A stretch of DNA of 23,388 nt, taken from assembly GCA_003661105.1 (NCBI GenBank), contig QMVM01000004.1, forward strand, positions 1 to 23,388, written 5' to 3'. This document shows positions 1 to 9,100 of the stretch, piece by piece. This stretch comes from Methanosarcinales archaeon (GTDB lineage Archaea; Halobacteriota; Methanosarcinia; Methanosarcinales; Methanogasteraceae). The position numbers were made by a program, and so were the translations under genes. A model generated the notes under the pieces. That model was given only the letters and a program-made list of their open reading frames with translations. It did no database searches and was not told the DNA's origin. Positions within the stretch are counted from its first letter, which is position 1. The number at the start of each line of letters is the position of its first letter.

Positions 1-1
1 C

Positions 2-157
2 AGCACGGCAGCCGCTCACATCGGCGGCATCATCGAATGGGCGGATGCGATCTATGGTGCGATCACCGTGTCCGCCCACCAAGTAGTCATTCTGATATCG
101 GAGACCTATTCCCCATACGCCGTGCCCCCCTCCCGATTCACTCATCATTCAAAGTAA
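2..157 (+). CDS. Possible C-terminal end of an unidentified protein (partial, cut by left edge)
   Basis: An open frame enters from the left edge and ends at a TAA at 155-157, giving 51 residues (begins STAAAHIGGIIEWADAIYG, ends FTHHSK). Its middle is hydrophobic (QVVILIS) and codon third positions are mostly G/C, as in the genes to the right. Its last 13 bases overlap the 3' end of the leftward PIN gene, which would make the two convergent. I do not recognise the family. A competing leftward frame (ATG at 146-144 reading to the edge, begins MSESGGGHGVWGIG) is also open; its Arg/Asp/Gly-rich composition looks more like a shadow, but I cannot exclude that it is the real downstream partner of the toxin gene. 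Confidence 0.3.
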   Translation, partial: STAAAHIGGIIEWADAIYGAITVSAHQVVILISETYSPYAVPPSRFTHHSK

Positions 158-666
158 GAGAAGAGTTCCTTCTCATCATCGCCTGAAAACTTATAAAAAT
201 CTCTTTTCTTCAACAAAGAGACTATTTCAGTCAGTTCCCTCTTCCGAAGTATTCCTTTCACGATACACGCTTCCAGAAAGGTCAGAAGATCATACACATG
301 CCCCACCCCTTCATTCGCTGCTGTTCTTCCAAGATACTTATCATCGCTCAATAGAACTTGTTTTCTTATTTTCGCAACTGCTATGCACTCAGAATCAGCA
401 ATACTCAACCCATACTCATTTTTTAACGTATATGCATACTGCAACTCTTTTGAACTGAGAGGCACAACAAGAACAAACTTCCCCTCATCCGCCTTCTCGA
501 AATACAGAACTTCTTTGATACTTCTGGCGAATTTAGCCCACCCTACCCGCTCCACCTCGTCAGCAACGGAAGGAACAACAACTATATCATCAAAAAATTC
601 ACGAAGCAAATCCAATTCATCTATCTTTGCAAGAGAGCTCAAAACACAGGTATCGACGACGACCAT
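145..666 (-). CDS. PIN-domain ribonuclease-like protein (VapC-like toxin, DUF3368/COG2405 type)
   Basis: The 173-residue product has the acidic residues expected of a PIN nuclease: D5 in the opening MVVVDTCVLSSL strand, E37 in SVADEVER, D91 in GLSIADSE with E93, and D108/D109 in LLSDDKYLGR. PIN proteins of this size are metal-dependent RNases, usually the toxin of a toxin-antitoxin pair. The start ATG (666-664) overlaps the TAA of the upstream gene as TAATG, so the two are almost certainly co-translated. The partner is a RHH/UPF0175-like protein, the usual partner of this PIN subgroup. The C-terminal 40 residues (KKRDFYKFSGDDEKEL) are charged and could hold the antitoxin contact. Assignment to the PIN fold is firm; toxic activity and RNA target are inferred. 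Confidence 0.8.
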   Translation of the reverse strand: MVVVDTCVLSSLAKIDELDLLREFFDDIVVVPSVADEVERVGWAKFARSIKEVLYFEKADEGKFVLVVPLSSKELQYAYTLKNEYGLSIADSECIAVAKIRKQVLLSDDKYLGRTAANEGVGHVYDLLTFLEACIVKGILRKRELTEIVSLLKKRDFYKFSGDDEKELFSYFE

Positions 667-974
667 TACACCATCCCTGAAAGCTCACTCGCCGCAGTTC
701 TCCTATCTTTCGTAAAACCCCTCTTTATCCCAACACCTTCCTCTACTAAAACTCGTTTTATCTCTTCCATATCCAATCCCGCAAGCTCAGCAGCTTTTGA
801 GATTGATATCTCTTCTTTTTTGTAGAGTTCAATGACCGATGCGATTTTCATATCTTTTCTGAGCTCAAAGAAAGCACTTATCGCATCTTCGACAAATTCC
901 GCCTTGTTCGGATAGTAACCCCCCTCTATAAGAGCATTGACCTGCTTTACTACGATGTTTGCTTCCATTGTCAT
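666..974 (-). CDS. Antitoxin-like protein: ribbon-helix-helix N-terminus plus UPF0175 domain
   Basis: With the ATG at 974-972 the product is 102 residues. The first ~40 residues (MTMEANIVVKQVNALIEGG, then PNKAEFVEDAISAFFEL) look like a ribbon-helix-helix DNA-binding domain. The second half (ELYKKEEISISKAAELAG, then DMEEIKRVLVEEGVGIKRG) matches the UPF0175 pattern, a small helical domain found in antitoxins. It lies directly before the PIN gene and shares one base with it. The frame is open further upstream to an ATG at 1106, but that extension reads as low-complexity hydrophobic sequence over promoter-like DNA and is unlikely to be translated; the ATG at 968 is another possible start. Expected role: binds the PIN protein and represses its own promoter. 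Confidence 0.72.
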   Translation of the reverse strand: MTMEANIVVKQVNALIEGGYYPNKAEFVEDAISAFFELRKDMKIASVIELYKKEEISISKAAELAGLDMEEIKRVLVEEGVGIKRGFTKDRRTAASELSGMV

Positions 975-990
975 CACTATATGAAACATT

Positions 991-1015
991 ATTATAGCAC
1001 CCATAATAAACCCTT
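991..1015 (-). promoter_or_regulatory. Candidate promoter of the antitoxin-toxin pair
   Basis: Read leftward, the sequence has a purine-rich block (GGCGAAAGGG) followed by TTTATTATG and then CTATAATAATG, either of which could serve as an archaeal BRE/TATA pair. Both lie 17-40 nt upstream of the ATG at 974, implying a very short or absent leader. No Shine-Dalgarno is visible before that ATG, which fits leaderless transcription. Confidence 0.3.
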
Positions 1016-1091
1016 TCGCCTCAGCAATATCCCCCGTCACAAATCCCGAAGCGAAAAAAAGAAGACCGGCGGCGCGGGCAAGCACCGCCAA

Positions 1092-1129
1092 CACAATTTG
1101 GCACAATTTGGCACGATCGGCACGATCAG
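1092..1129. repeat. Short tandem repeat, two decamers then two nonamers
   Basis: CACAATTTGG occurs twice in immediate succession (1092-1101, 1102-1111). It is followed by two related nonamers, CACGATCGG (1112-1120) and CACGATCAG (1121-1129), and another CAC. The four units lie in the intergenic region between the leftward antitoxin gene and the rightward sulfurtransferase gene, so they may be an array of protein-binding sites. Confidence 0.6.
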
Positions 1130-1149
1130 CACTACATGAAAAACCTTCC

Positions 1150-1173
1150 CGCGAATACCAGCAATTCGCGAAT
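1150..1173. promoter_or_regulatory. Palindromic operator candidate upstream of the sulfurtransferase gene
   Basis: CGCGAAT (1150-1156) is followed after 7 nt by the perfect 10-base palindrome ATTCGCGAAT (1164-1173). The half-site therefore occurs three times: as an inverted pair with a 7-nt spacer, and as the palindrome itself. The element ends two bases before a TATA-like box, where archaeal activators or repressors often bind. Confidence 0.5.
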
Positions 1174-1174
1174 G

Positions 1175-1184
1175 TCTATAAGTA
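1175..1184 (+). promoter_or_regulatory. TATA-like box for the sulfurtransferase gene
   Basis: TCTATAAGTA lies 30-39 nt before the ATG at 1214. With the usual 25-nt spacing transcription would start near 1205, giving a leader of about 10 nt. No Shine-Dalgarno precedes the ATG. Confidence 0.4.
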
Positions 1185-1213
1185 TGATGAACCCGATTAT
1201 CACATAATAACCC

Positions 1214-2704
1214 ATGACAGCGAAAACGATACCAGAGATCAACGAACGGATCCGGGATGGCAGCGTCTGCGTCCTCACGGCAGAGGAGATGACCGAGTAC
1301 ATACATGAGCACGGCGCAGGAAAAGCGGCGCAGGAGGTCGATGTGGTCACGACTGGCACATTCGGGGCGATGTGTTCATCAGGCGTATTCTTAAATTTCG
1401 GGCACTCCGATCCGCCGATCCGGATGCAGCGCGTACACTTAAATGGCGTCGAGGCGTATTCTGGCGTAGCCGCGGTCGATGCATATCTCGGCGCAACACA
1501 GCCGTCTGATTCGGACGAATCTTATGGCGGCGGGCATGTAATCGAGGATCTGATCGCAGGGCGGGAGATCGATGTACATGCCGAATCATCCGGAACTGAC
1601 TGCTATCCGCGCAAGATACTGGATACCAGCATCACGATTAATGATCTGAATCAGGCAGTGATGCTAAACCCGCGAAACGCGTATCAGCGGTACGCTGCCG
1701 CAACAAACTCGACAAAGCGCACCCTGTACACATACATGGGAACGCTCCTTCCGGGATTTGGCAATGTCTCATACTCAGGTGCAGGCGTACTCTCCCCAAT
1801 CTCCAATGATCCGGAGTTCAGGACGATCGGCATCGGCACAAGGATATTTTTGGGGGGTGCGAAGGGGCACGTGGTCGGTAGCGGAACCCAGCATGATCCT
1901 GATAATAGTTTCTCTACACTGATGCTCTCAGGAGATCTCAAGGAGATGGATACGCGATACATACGCGGCGCTGTCTTTCGCGGATACGGGATCAGTATGT
2001 ATGTTGGGATCGGCGTCCCGATACCAATCCTGAATGAGGAGATCGCAGCCGCAACAGGGATTAGCGACACCGAAATCAGAACGAATATCCTGGACTACGG
2101 GGTATCAGGACATCCCACTGTGCAAGAGGTAACTTATGAGGAGTTGAGGTCCGGAATCGTTGACATTGATGGAAAGGAGGTTCGGACTTCCCCGCTTTCG
2201 AGTTTTCATATCGCACGGACGATCGCGGATGAACTCAAAGCGTGGATCAGGGACGGCGAGTTCTTCGTGAACGGTCCTTGCGAACAGCTGCAAAGACGCG
2301 GCACAGTAAAGCCGATGCGAGAGGTTCAGGGGCAACTGCTGGTGCGGGATGCGATGTCTGAATGTGTGCGCACCGTCAGCGTACATGTAGAGATTAAAGA
2401 GGCGGCTGAACTGATCATCGAGGGCAAATTCAATCACCTACCAGTACTATCAGAGGACGGAGTCCTTGTCGGAATCGTCACCTCGTGGGATATCTCAAAA
2501 GCAGTGGCACGCGGGTACACCGGCACCGTCGGGAGCGCAATGACCGGGCGCGTGGTCACAAGCAGCCCTGATGAGTTTGTCGAGATTGCAGTCAGGAAGA
2601 TGGAACGGCACAAAATTTCAGCGCTTCCGGTGATCGATTCGAACCGGAAGGTCATCGGGATGGTCACGAGCGGGGACCTTAACAAACTGCTGGTGCGGAG
2701 ATGA
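1214..2704 (+). CDS. L-aspartate semialdehyde sulfurtransferase (COG1900/DUF39 with C-terminal CBS pair)
   Basis: The 496-residue protein belongs to the methanogen COG1900 family, which converts L-aspartate semialdehyde to homocysteine using sulfide, replacing the usual thiol donors. Residues 1-~365 are the COG1900/DUF39 catalytic domain. It contains C54 (GAMCSSGVF) and C130 (SSGTDCYPRK), which correspond, as I recall, to the two cysteines studied in the Methanosarcina acetivorans enzyme MA1821. Residues ~378-437 and ~440-494 are two CBS motifs (NHLPVLSEDGVLVGIVTSWD and SALPVIDSNRKVIGMVTSGD), likely nucleotide-binding regulatory modules. The ferredoxin-domain partner (MA1822 type) normally next to this gene is absent here; mch follows after 130 bp with its own promoter. 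The ATG at 1214 fits the family N-terminus. A palindromic operator candidate lies upstream. Confidence 0.88.
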   Translation: MTAKTIPEINERIRDGSVCVLTAEEMTEYIHEHGAGKAAQEVDVVTTGTFGAMCSSGVFLNFGHSDPPIRMQRVHLNGVEAYSGVAAVDAYLGATQPSDSDESYGGGHVIEDLIAGREIDVHAESSGTDCYPRKILDTSITINDLNQAVMLNPRNAYQRYAAATNSTKRTLYTYMGTLLPGFGNVSYSGAGVLSPISNDPEFRTIGIGTRIFLGGAKGHVVGSGTQHDPDNSFSTLMLSGDLKEMDTRYIRGAVFRGYGISMYVGIGVPIPILNEEIAAATGISDTEIRTNILDYGVSGHPTVQEVTYEELRSGIVDIDGKEVRTSPLSSFHIARTIADELKAWIRDGEFFVNGPCEQLQRRGTVKPMREVQGQLLVRDAMSECVRTVSVHVEIKEAAELIIEGKFNHLPVLSEDGVLVGIVTSWDISKAVARGYTGTVGSAMTGRVVTSSPDEFVEIAVRKMERHKISALPVIDSNRKVIGMVTSGDLNKLLVRR

Positions 2705-2791
2705 TGAATGAGGGGATCATCTTTGTGGTGCTATGACGTGTTTTGAAGATGAGACCAGCCTCCTAACCCTTATCTGCGCCTACCCGATAAT

Positions 2792-2828
2792 CTTATAATG
2801 ATGCGGAACTTGTGTGATGTTGGGTGAT
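2792..2828 (+). promoter_or_regulatory. mch promoter and ribosome binding site
   Basis: CTTATAATG (2792-2800) is a TATA-like box; transcription would begin near 2820. GGTGAT at 2823-2828 is complementary to the archaeal 16S 3' end and lies 6 nt before the ATG at 2835. This favours 2835 over the in-frame ATG at 2814. Confidence 0.5.
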
Positions 2829-2834
2829 TCCCAA

Positions 2835-3797
2835 ATGGTCAGTGTAAATAAATATGGATACCGGGCATTCAAGGAGATGCTTGATTGCGCAGAGGAACTC
2901 GATATTGGCGTATCAGAGTTAAAGAACGGAGCAACCATCGTCGACGCTGGCGTGGATGCGGCAGGCGGATACGGTGCTGGCATGTATCTCTCAAGGTTAT
3001 GCCTTGCAGACCTTGCAGACCTCAAGTACATACCATACCAACTGGGCGACTACACAGTCCCTGGCATTCAGGTTGCAATCGATGATCCGGTCACCGCATG
3101 TATGGCATCGCAGTACGCGGGCTGGAGAATTATTGTTGGAAAGTACTTTGCAATGGGCTCCGGACCTGCGCGTGCGCTTTCGCTGGATCCCAAGGAACTC
3201 TATGATGAGATAGGATACAAGGATTCTTCGGACAAGGCGATCCTCGTACTCGAAGCGAGCGAACTTCCGGATGAAGAGGTCACCGACATGATCGCCAAGA
3301 AATGCGGCGTCGATCCAAAAGAACTCTACATCGCGGTTGCGCCAACCTCTTCGATTGCAGGATCCGTGCAGATCTCCGCGAGAATCGTTGAAACAGGGAT
3401 ACACAAGATGCATGATCTTGGATTCGACATCACAACGATCAGGAACGGATTTGGCATAATCCCGATCTCGCCGGTCGTTGGAGATGACACCAAATGCATG
3501 GGCTCGACCAACGACTGCATCATATACTGCGGCAAGACGTACTACACCGTCGATTATCCGGATATCGATGAACTCACCGACTACGTGAAGAAGGTGCCAT
3601 CAGAGACGTCCAGAGACTACGGAAAGCCATTCTTCGACACGTTCAAGGCGGCTGGCTTCGACTTCTTCAAGGTCGATGGTGCGATGTTTGCGCCTGCTGA
3701 GATCACTGTTAACGATCTCAAGAGCAAGAAGACGATTGCATGTGGTACTGCCAACCCGGACATTCTGATACAGTCATTCGGCATAAGTAAAGTATAG
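2835..3797 (+). CDS. mch: Methenyl-tetrahydromethanopterin cyclohydrolase
   Basis: The 320-residue product matches Mch along its whole length. Mch interconverts 5-formyl- and 5,10-methenyl-tetrahydromethanopterin in the C1 branch of methanogenesis (or its reversal in methane oxidisers), in the cytoplasm. Recognisable family segments include [70 protein letters not shown] and [14 protein letters not shown]. The start at 2835 (MVSVNKYG) equals the family's usual N-terminus and length and has a well-placed GGTGAT; seven extra residues from 2814 are not family-like. The gene is monocistronic by appearance: own TATA box upstream, hairpin plus poly-T downstream. Nothing looks truncated or unusual. 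Confidence 0.96.
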   Translation: MVSVNKYGYRAFKEMLDCAEELDIGVSELKNGATIVDAGVDAAGGYGAGMYLSRLCLADLADLKYIPYQLGDYTVPGIQVAIDDPVTACMASQYAGWRIIVGKYFAMGSGPARALSLDPKELYDEIGYKDSSDKAILVLEASELPDEEVTDMIAKKCGVDPKELYIAVAPTSSIAGSVQISARIVETGIHKMHDLGFDITTIRNGFGIIPISPVVGDDTKCMGSTNDCIIYCGKTYYTVDYPDIDELTDYVKKVPSETSRDYGKPFFDTFKAAGFDFFKVDGAMFAPAEITVNDLKSKKTIACGTANPDILIQSFGISKV

Positions 3798-3801
3798 ATT
3801 G

Positions 3802-3834
3802 CCCGGAATACTTCGGGAATCTTTTTTCTTTTTT
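3802..3834 (+). terminator. mch transcription terminator
   Basis: A short hairpin (CCCGGA 3802-3807 with TTCGGG 3812-3817, one G-U pair, 4-nt loop) starts 4 bp after the mch stop. It is followed by TTTTTTCTTTTTT at 3822-3834. A U-rich tract alone is sufficient for many archaeal terminators. Confidence 0.75.
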
Positions 3835-4059
3835 GGATTCTTTGTAACTGCTCGAGATCTGTTGATCAGACTCTTGAATCGTGATCCTCTGTTTTTTTGC
3901 AACTTTCAGCAGTTGCATGATTGGTCTCGAAGTTAGCTTCGAATATGCCTCTGGGGTCCCCGGTCCAGCACCCGGGTATGTTGGCAGCCCACCCCAAAAA
4001 CATTATATATTATAGAACCCAAAACAAATGACTGGGAGTAATAGCAGGGAGAGCGGTTC
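3835..4059 (+). other. Intergenic region with several small hairpins before the kinase cluster
   Basis: No convincing reading frame is seen. The stretch holds GCAAC/GTTGC (3899-3903 with 3912-3916), the perfect hairpin TCGAAG-ttag-CTTCGA (3927-3942), GGGG-T-CCCC (3953-3961) and CCCGG/CCGGG (3959-3963 with 3972-3976); the last two share bases and are mutually exclusive. All of these lie upstream of the TATA box at about 4003, so they would not be in the HK1 leader. They could be DNA-binding sites or belong to a separate small RNA. It is not a tRNA. Confidence 0.4.
4003..4013 (+). promoter_or_regulatory. TATA box of the sensor-kinase operon
   Basis: TTATATATTAT is the strongest TATA-like box in the window, preceded by CCCCAAAAACA where a BRE would sit. 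The expected transcription start is near 4032, giving a leader of about 28 nt. AGGGAG at 4046-4051 is a moderate Shine-Dalgarno before the ATG at 4060. Confidence 0.6.
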
Positions 4060-6126
4060 ATGGGACAAGTTGGTACAGTGGATGATGCCTCCGGGCATCC
4101 GGACTCGAATGGTACAACGATGACCGCACCATACAAGATCTCGATCTCGATCCTCTTTGGGTTGCTCGGTTTTGTCCTTAACTTTCATACCATCAATTTT
4201 CCTTTCCCGCCCTACATCGCGGTTGTCCTTATAGGGCTCCTGTTTCCGATGCTTATAACCCTCGCGTGGGGGTGGAGATACGGACTACTATCGGCTTTAG
4301 CAGGTGGCTGCCAGGCGATGTGGTGGCTATGGGGCCCCAGCAATGGTTATGCCATATTCGTTGTCGTGCCTCCATTCACGTTATGGGTGCTGTGGCATGG
4401 ATTCTTTGCGGATATGCGCAATAGGCGGGGAGGGCACGACTGGTGGCTAAGTGCGTACGTGGTAGAGATTCCATTCCGGATACTCAGCACAATAAGCCTA
4501 TACACTCTGGCAAGGTGGGCTATATCGCTTAACCCGCCTCCATGGGGCTGGGCTTCCGGTGCAAGCAGTACAATCCCGATGGATTTTAGCACCTTTGTGG
4601 TTATCAAGCAGTTTGTGATTGCGTATATACTCCTATTGCTGGCGGATGTGTTATTGAATCTTGGATCCATCCGAAGATTCTTTAGATTGGAGGAGAAGAG
4701 TGACCAGACCAACACCAGCTATATTATAAGTGCCGCCCTCTTATTCGGGGGGTTTTTCTGGTTTATCGACAGCGTTGTTGGTTCTTTGATATTTTACAAT
4801 GAGAGTTCTTTTTTTGATCTGCTTGCGCTGGATATCCCTCCCTACGTACTTTATGTGAGAACTGCCTTTATTCTTGCTTGCCTGGTGGGGGGGCTGGTGG
4901 CGTCAGGATTCTTGCGCAAGCAGCGTGAGAGCGAAGAGGCACTTCTGAAGAGTGAGGGGCAATACAAGCATGTGTATTCTATGCTCAGGTTGATGTGCGA
5001 CAATCTGCCGGACCTTATATGGACAAAAGATTTGGAGGGTAAGTTTATCTTTGTGAATACGGCTTGTTGTGAAAAGTTGCTCAATGTCAGGGATACGGAT
5101 GAGCCGATTGGTAAAACAGACGCATATTTTGCCAGCAGGGAAAAGGAGACTCATCTGGAAAACCCTGACTATCATACATTCGGAGAGCTGTGTGCGGGTT
5201 CCGATTTAGTGGTTTTGGAGACGAAAAAACCACAAAGATTCGATGAGTTTGGTAATGTCAAGGGAGAATTTCTCTACCTTGATGTTTACAAGGCGCCGTT
5301 TTGGGATGAACATGGCAACATAATCGGAACGGTCGGCTGTGCAAGGGATGTAACAAGAGAGAAGGAGATCGAAAAAGCTCGCAGACGTGCAGAGAGGGAG
5401 CTTACGCAAACCGTAGCCGACTTGAAGCGTTCCAATGCCGAACTCGAGCAGTTCGCGTACGTTGCGTCCCATGACCTGCAGGAGCCGCTTCGCATGGTCT
5501 CTGGTTACATGCAGCTTATGAAGCGGCGATATGGGGGCAAACTCGACTCCGATGCCGATGATTTCATCGACTTTGCTGTGGACGGCGCGAACCGGATGCA
5601 GACGTTAATTGGTGACCTGCTCGCATTCTCGCATGTCGGCATGCGTGGCGATCCGCTCACACCGACTGACTGCGAGACACTCCTTTCACAGACATTTTCT
5701 GACCTGAAAGTATCCATTGAGGATAGTGGTGCAGTGATTACGCGTGACACCCTCCCGACAGTGATGGCGGATGGCTCGCAACTGGCTCAGGTCTTCCAGA
5801 ACCTGATCGGCAACGCGATCAAGTTTCGGGGCGAGGCGCCGCCGCGTGTTCACATCGCAGCGGAGCAGAAAGAGGAGGGTGGGGCGGAGTGGGTCTTCTC
5901 AGTTGCGGACAACGGAATCGGGATCGACCCGGAATACTTCGAGCGCATCTTTGTGATATTCCAGCGTCTGCACGGCAGGGACGAATACTCGGGAACTGGC
6001 ATCGGTCTTGCCATCTGCAAGAAGATTGTGGGGCGGCACGGTGGCAGGATGTGGGTTGAGTCAGAGCCAGGACAGGGGGCGACGTTTTACTTTACGATTC
6101 CCGCAAAAGGAAGGGGGCAGAGATGA
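4060..6126 (+). CDS. HK1: multi-pass membrane PAS histidine kinase (HisKA type)
   Basis: The 688-residue protein begins with a short polar tail, then about eight hydrophobic segments between ~27 and ~285, with aromatic-rich loops. The membrane sensor is of unrecognised, MASE-like type. A PAS/PAC domain follows (~300-437, [20 protein letters not shown]), then a coiled linker and the HisKA dimerisation domain with H471 in ASHDLQEPL. The HATPase_c domain has an N box ([10 protein letters not shown], ~580-589), G1 (DNGIGI, from 617), F box ([13 protein letters not shown]) and G2 (GTGIGL, 645-650). All catalytic elements are present. It is the first gene of the cluster, and its stop overlaps the HK2 start as ATGA. 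Its PAS domain is a close relative of the last PAS of HK6, and its kinase core is nearly the same as that of HK2 at the DNA level. The signal is unknown. Confidence 0.9.
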   Translation: MGQVGTVDDASGHPDSNGTTMTAPYKISISILFGLLGFVLNFHTINFPFPPYIAVVLIGLLFPMLITLAWGWRYGLLSALAGGCQAMWWLWGPSNGYAIFVVVPPFTLWVLWHGFFADMRNRRGGHDWWLSAYVVEIPFRILSTISLYTLARWAISLNPPPWGWASGASSTIPMDFSTFVVIKQFVIAYILLLLADVLLNLGSIRRFFRLEEKSDQTNTSYIISAALLFGGFFWFIDSVVGSLIFYNESSFFDLLALDIPPYVLYVRTAFILACLVGGLVASGFLRKQRESEEALLKSEGQYKHVYSMLRLMCDNLPDLIWTKDLEGKFIFVNTACCEKLLNVRDTDEPIGKTDAYFASREKETHLENPDYHTFGELCAGSDLVVLETKKPQRFDEFGNVKGEFLYLDVYKAPFWDEHGNIIGTVGCARDVTREKEIEKARRRAERELTQTVADLKRSNAELEQFAYVASHDLQEPLRMVSGYMQLMKRRYGGKLDSDADDFIDFAVDGANRMQTLIGDLLAFSHVGMRGDPLTPTDCETLLSQTFSDLKVSIEDSGAVITRDTLPTVMADGSQLAQVFQNLIGNAIKFRGEAPPRVHIAAEQKEEGGAEWVFSVADNGIGIDPEYFERIFVIFQRLHGRDEYSGTGIGLAICKKIVGRHGGRMWVESEPGQGATFYFTIPAKGRGQR

Positions 6127-9100
6127 GTACATGGCGTAAGTCCGTAGCAATTTTTAGCATCTTTCTGCTTCTTGCCCTCGCTCTATGCAGTCAGCTTTCG
6201 TATGCACAGGAAGAGCCGGCAAAGCGAGTGCTTGTGCTGAATTCGTATCACAAAGGTTTTGCTCAGACCGACGCTATTGTAAAAGGGGTAGAATCAGTCT
6301 TAAAACCCGAAGAAAACGACATTGAGCTCAGGACAGAATATATGGATTCAAAATCCACAAAATACGATAGTTCGTACAAAGAGAAATTATATGAGTTGTA
6401 TAAGTATAAATACGGCAACCAAACATTTGATCTGATTATATCTTCTGATGATAACGCATTCAATTTTCTCCGTGAGTACCACCAGGATCTGTTTCCAGGT
6501 ACGCCAGTGGTGTTCTGCGGCGTAAATAATCTCAAAGCTCCTACTCTTATAGATCCGGAAGAATTTACAGGGATTATTGAGCTTCAGTCGATAAAAGAAA
6601 CGATAGACATTGGTTTAAAATTGCATCCGGAGACTGAGCAGATAGTCTTTGTTGTTGACAACACACCTACCGGGGAATATCTCTGGGGCCAGATACAGGA
6701 GAATTTCAAATATTACGAGGATATCAGGATGACCCGTCTTGATGAAAGTTTATCCCTGGAGCAGATAGAGGAAGAGGTAAGCAAATTATCCGATGATACC
6801 ATAGTGCTTTTCGGGACATACAATCACGATAAGTCGGGGAGGTATTACGCATACGGAGAAGCTGCTCTGTGCGTATCCGGCGCAAGTGCACGGCCAATGT
6901 ATGGCTATTCTGCCCAGGTTTTGCCTTATGGTATCGTTGGTGGTAAACTGTTTGGCGGTTTTTATCATGGTCAGGTTGCAGCAAAGATGGCAAAGCGCAT
7001 CCTTGCAGGGGAAGCGGTGCGGGACATTCCTGTGATAACAGAGCCGCAGACCCAAAACATGTTTGACTACAACCAGATGCAGCGGTGGGGTATCAAGGAG
7101 TCTGACCTGCCCGAAGACAGCATTATCGTCAATAAACCTTATTCGGTCTATGAAGTGAACAAAGGGTTGATCTGGAGTGCAATTGTATTTATACTCTTTC
7201 AGGTGTTGGTCATCATCGCCCTTCTTGTGAACCGGTCAAGGCGCAAGGCTGCGGAGGATGAACTCAGGGAGAGCGAGGATCGGTTCCGGACGATTTTTGA
7301 TTCGATCAACGATGCGGTCTTTATCCATGACACAGAGACCGGAGCGATCCTTAACGTCAACAATACAGCATGTGGCATGTATGGATATACCCGCGAGGAA
7401 CTCCAAAGACTCGGTGTACAGGCCCTAAGCATGGGCGAAGCACCGTACAGTCAGGCAGACGCGGTCGAATGGATAAAGAAAGCATCAGCAGGGCAACCAC
7501 AGGTCTTTGAATGGAGGGCTAAGCACAGATCCGGGCGTCTGTTCTGGGAGGAAGTGAGCATGAGGGGCGCTGTCATTGGGGGGTGTGAACGTGTGCTGGT
7601 GGTTGTGCGTGACATCACAGAGCGCAAGCATCTGGTGGAGCAAATGGCGCACCTCAACCTTGTGCTTCGTGCGATACGGAACGTTAACCAGCTTATCACA
7701 AAGGAAAAAGACCGGGACAAACTGCTTCAAGGCACTTGTGATAATCTTATTGAGGCACGCGGCTACCATAACGCATGGATCGCTCTGCTGGATGAGTCCG
7801 GACGGCTTGTAACGACCGCCGAAGCAGGATTGGGCGGGGCATTTGAGCTTATGGTGAAACGGCTGGAGCAGGGGGAGTTGACCGGATGCGTACAAAAGGC
7901 ACTCATACAATCCGGGGTAATCGTGATAGATGATCCTGCTGCCACCTGCACGGATTGCCCCCTTGTAGACCAGTATGATGGCAAGAGCGTAAAGGCCATC
8001 CGGTTGGAACACGGGAACCGGGTTTATGGTCTGCTTTCGGTTGCGGTCTCTGCAGATATTGCTGTAGATGAGGAAGAGAAGTCCTTATTTTCCGAAGTAG
8101 CCGGAGATCTTGCTTTTGCCCTATATGCAATCGAACTCGATGAGAAGCGCAAGCGTGCCGAAGATGCGCTCCGGGAAAGCGAAGAGCGTCTCAGGGTAAG
8201 ACTCGATTACATCCTATCGCCTGATAAATCAGTTAAAGATGTTTCTTTGACCGATTTAATTGATTTGGAAGACCTCCAGCAGATCCAGGATGCTTTTGCC
8301 GCTGCAAATGACGTAGCATCCATCATCTCGGATATCAGTGGTGAGCCAATCACAAAAGCAAGCAATTTCTGCGGTGTGTGCGAGATCATCAGGAGCACGG
8401 AAAAGGGAGATATGAACTGCGTAAAGTCTGATAAGATTCTTGGGGGGAAAGCAAAGGCACTTATGAAGCCAACTTATGAAAAATGTCTTAGCTGTGGTTT
8501 TGTCGATGCCAGCGCTCCAATAATTGTTGGAGGTAAGCACATTGCAAACTGGCTGGTCGGTCAGAGCAATGCGATGGGCGTCGATAAGAACAGAATTGAA
8601 ACGTATGCAAAGGAAATTGGTGCTGATACGGGTGAAATGCTGGATGCTTTCGGAAAGATGCCTGAGATGTCGCTTGCAAAGTTCGAAGAAGTGCTTGATT
8701 TGTTATGGCTCATCGCGAAAAAACTCTCTGCTCTTGCACACAACAATTTAGTATTAGCTAAGGACGTTACCGAGCGCAAGCGTGCCGAAGATGCGCTGCG
8801 CAAGAGCGTTTTGGAGCTTAAGCGTTCCAATGCCGAACTCGAGCAGTTCGCACACATTGCGTCCCATGACCTGCAAGAACCGCTTCGCATGGTATCAAGC
8901 TATATGGAGCTTATGAAGCGGCGATATGAGGGCAAACTCGATTCTGATGCCGACGAGTTCATCGGCTTTGCTGTGGACGGCGCGAACCGGATGAAGACGT
9001 TAATTGGTGACCTGCTTGCGTTCTCGCGTGTCGGCATGCGTGGCAAGCCGCTCACACCGACCGACTGTGAGACTCTCCTTTTACAGACACTCACCAACCT

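Noticed and set aside
975..1106. N-terminal extension of the antitoxin to ATG 1106
   Set aside because: The extension is a non-family hydrophobic stretch lying over TATA-like and repeat sequences; the RHH-like domain starts at 974 or 968.
2814..2834. Earlier mch start
   Set aside because: It would include the GGTGAT ribosome site in the coding region and add seven residues not seen in the Mch family as I know it.
3921..4000. Possible tRNA or small stable RNA in the structured stretch before HK1
   Set aside because: Hairpins are present, but there is no acceptor stem closing, no T-loop GTTCRA pattern and no cloverleaf fit.
4028..4123. Small rightward frame starting at ATG 4028, overlapping the HK1 start
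   Set aside because: It is only about 31 codons in a different frame from HK1, has no ribosome site and an implausible composition.
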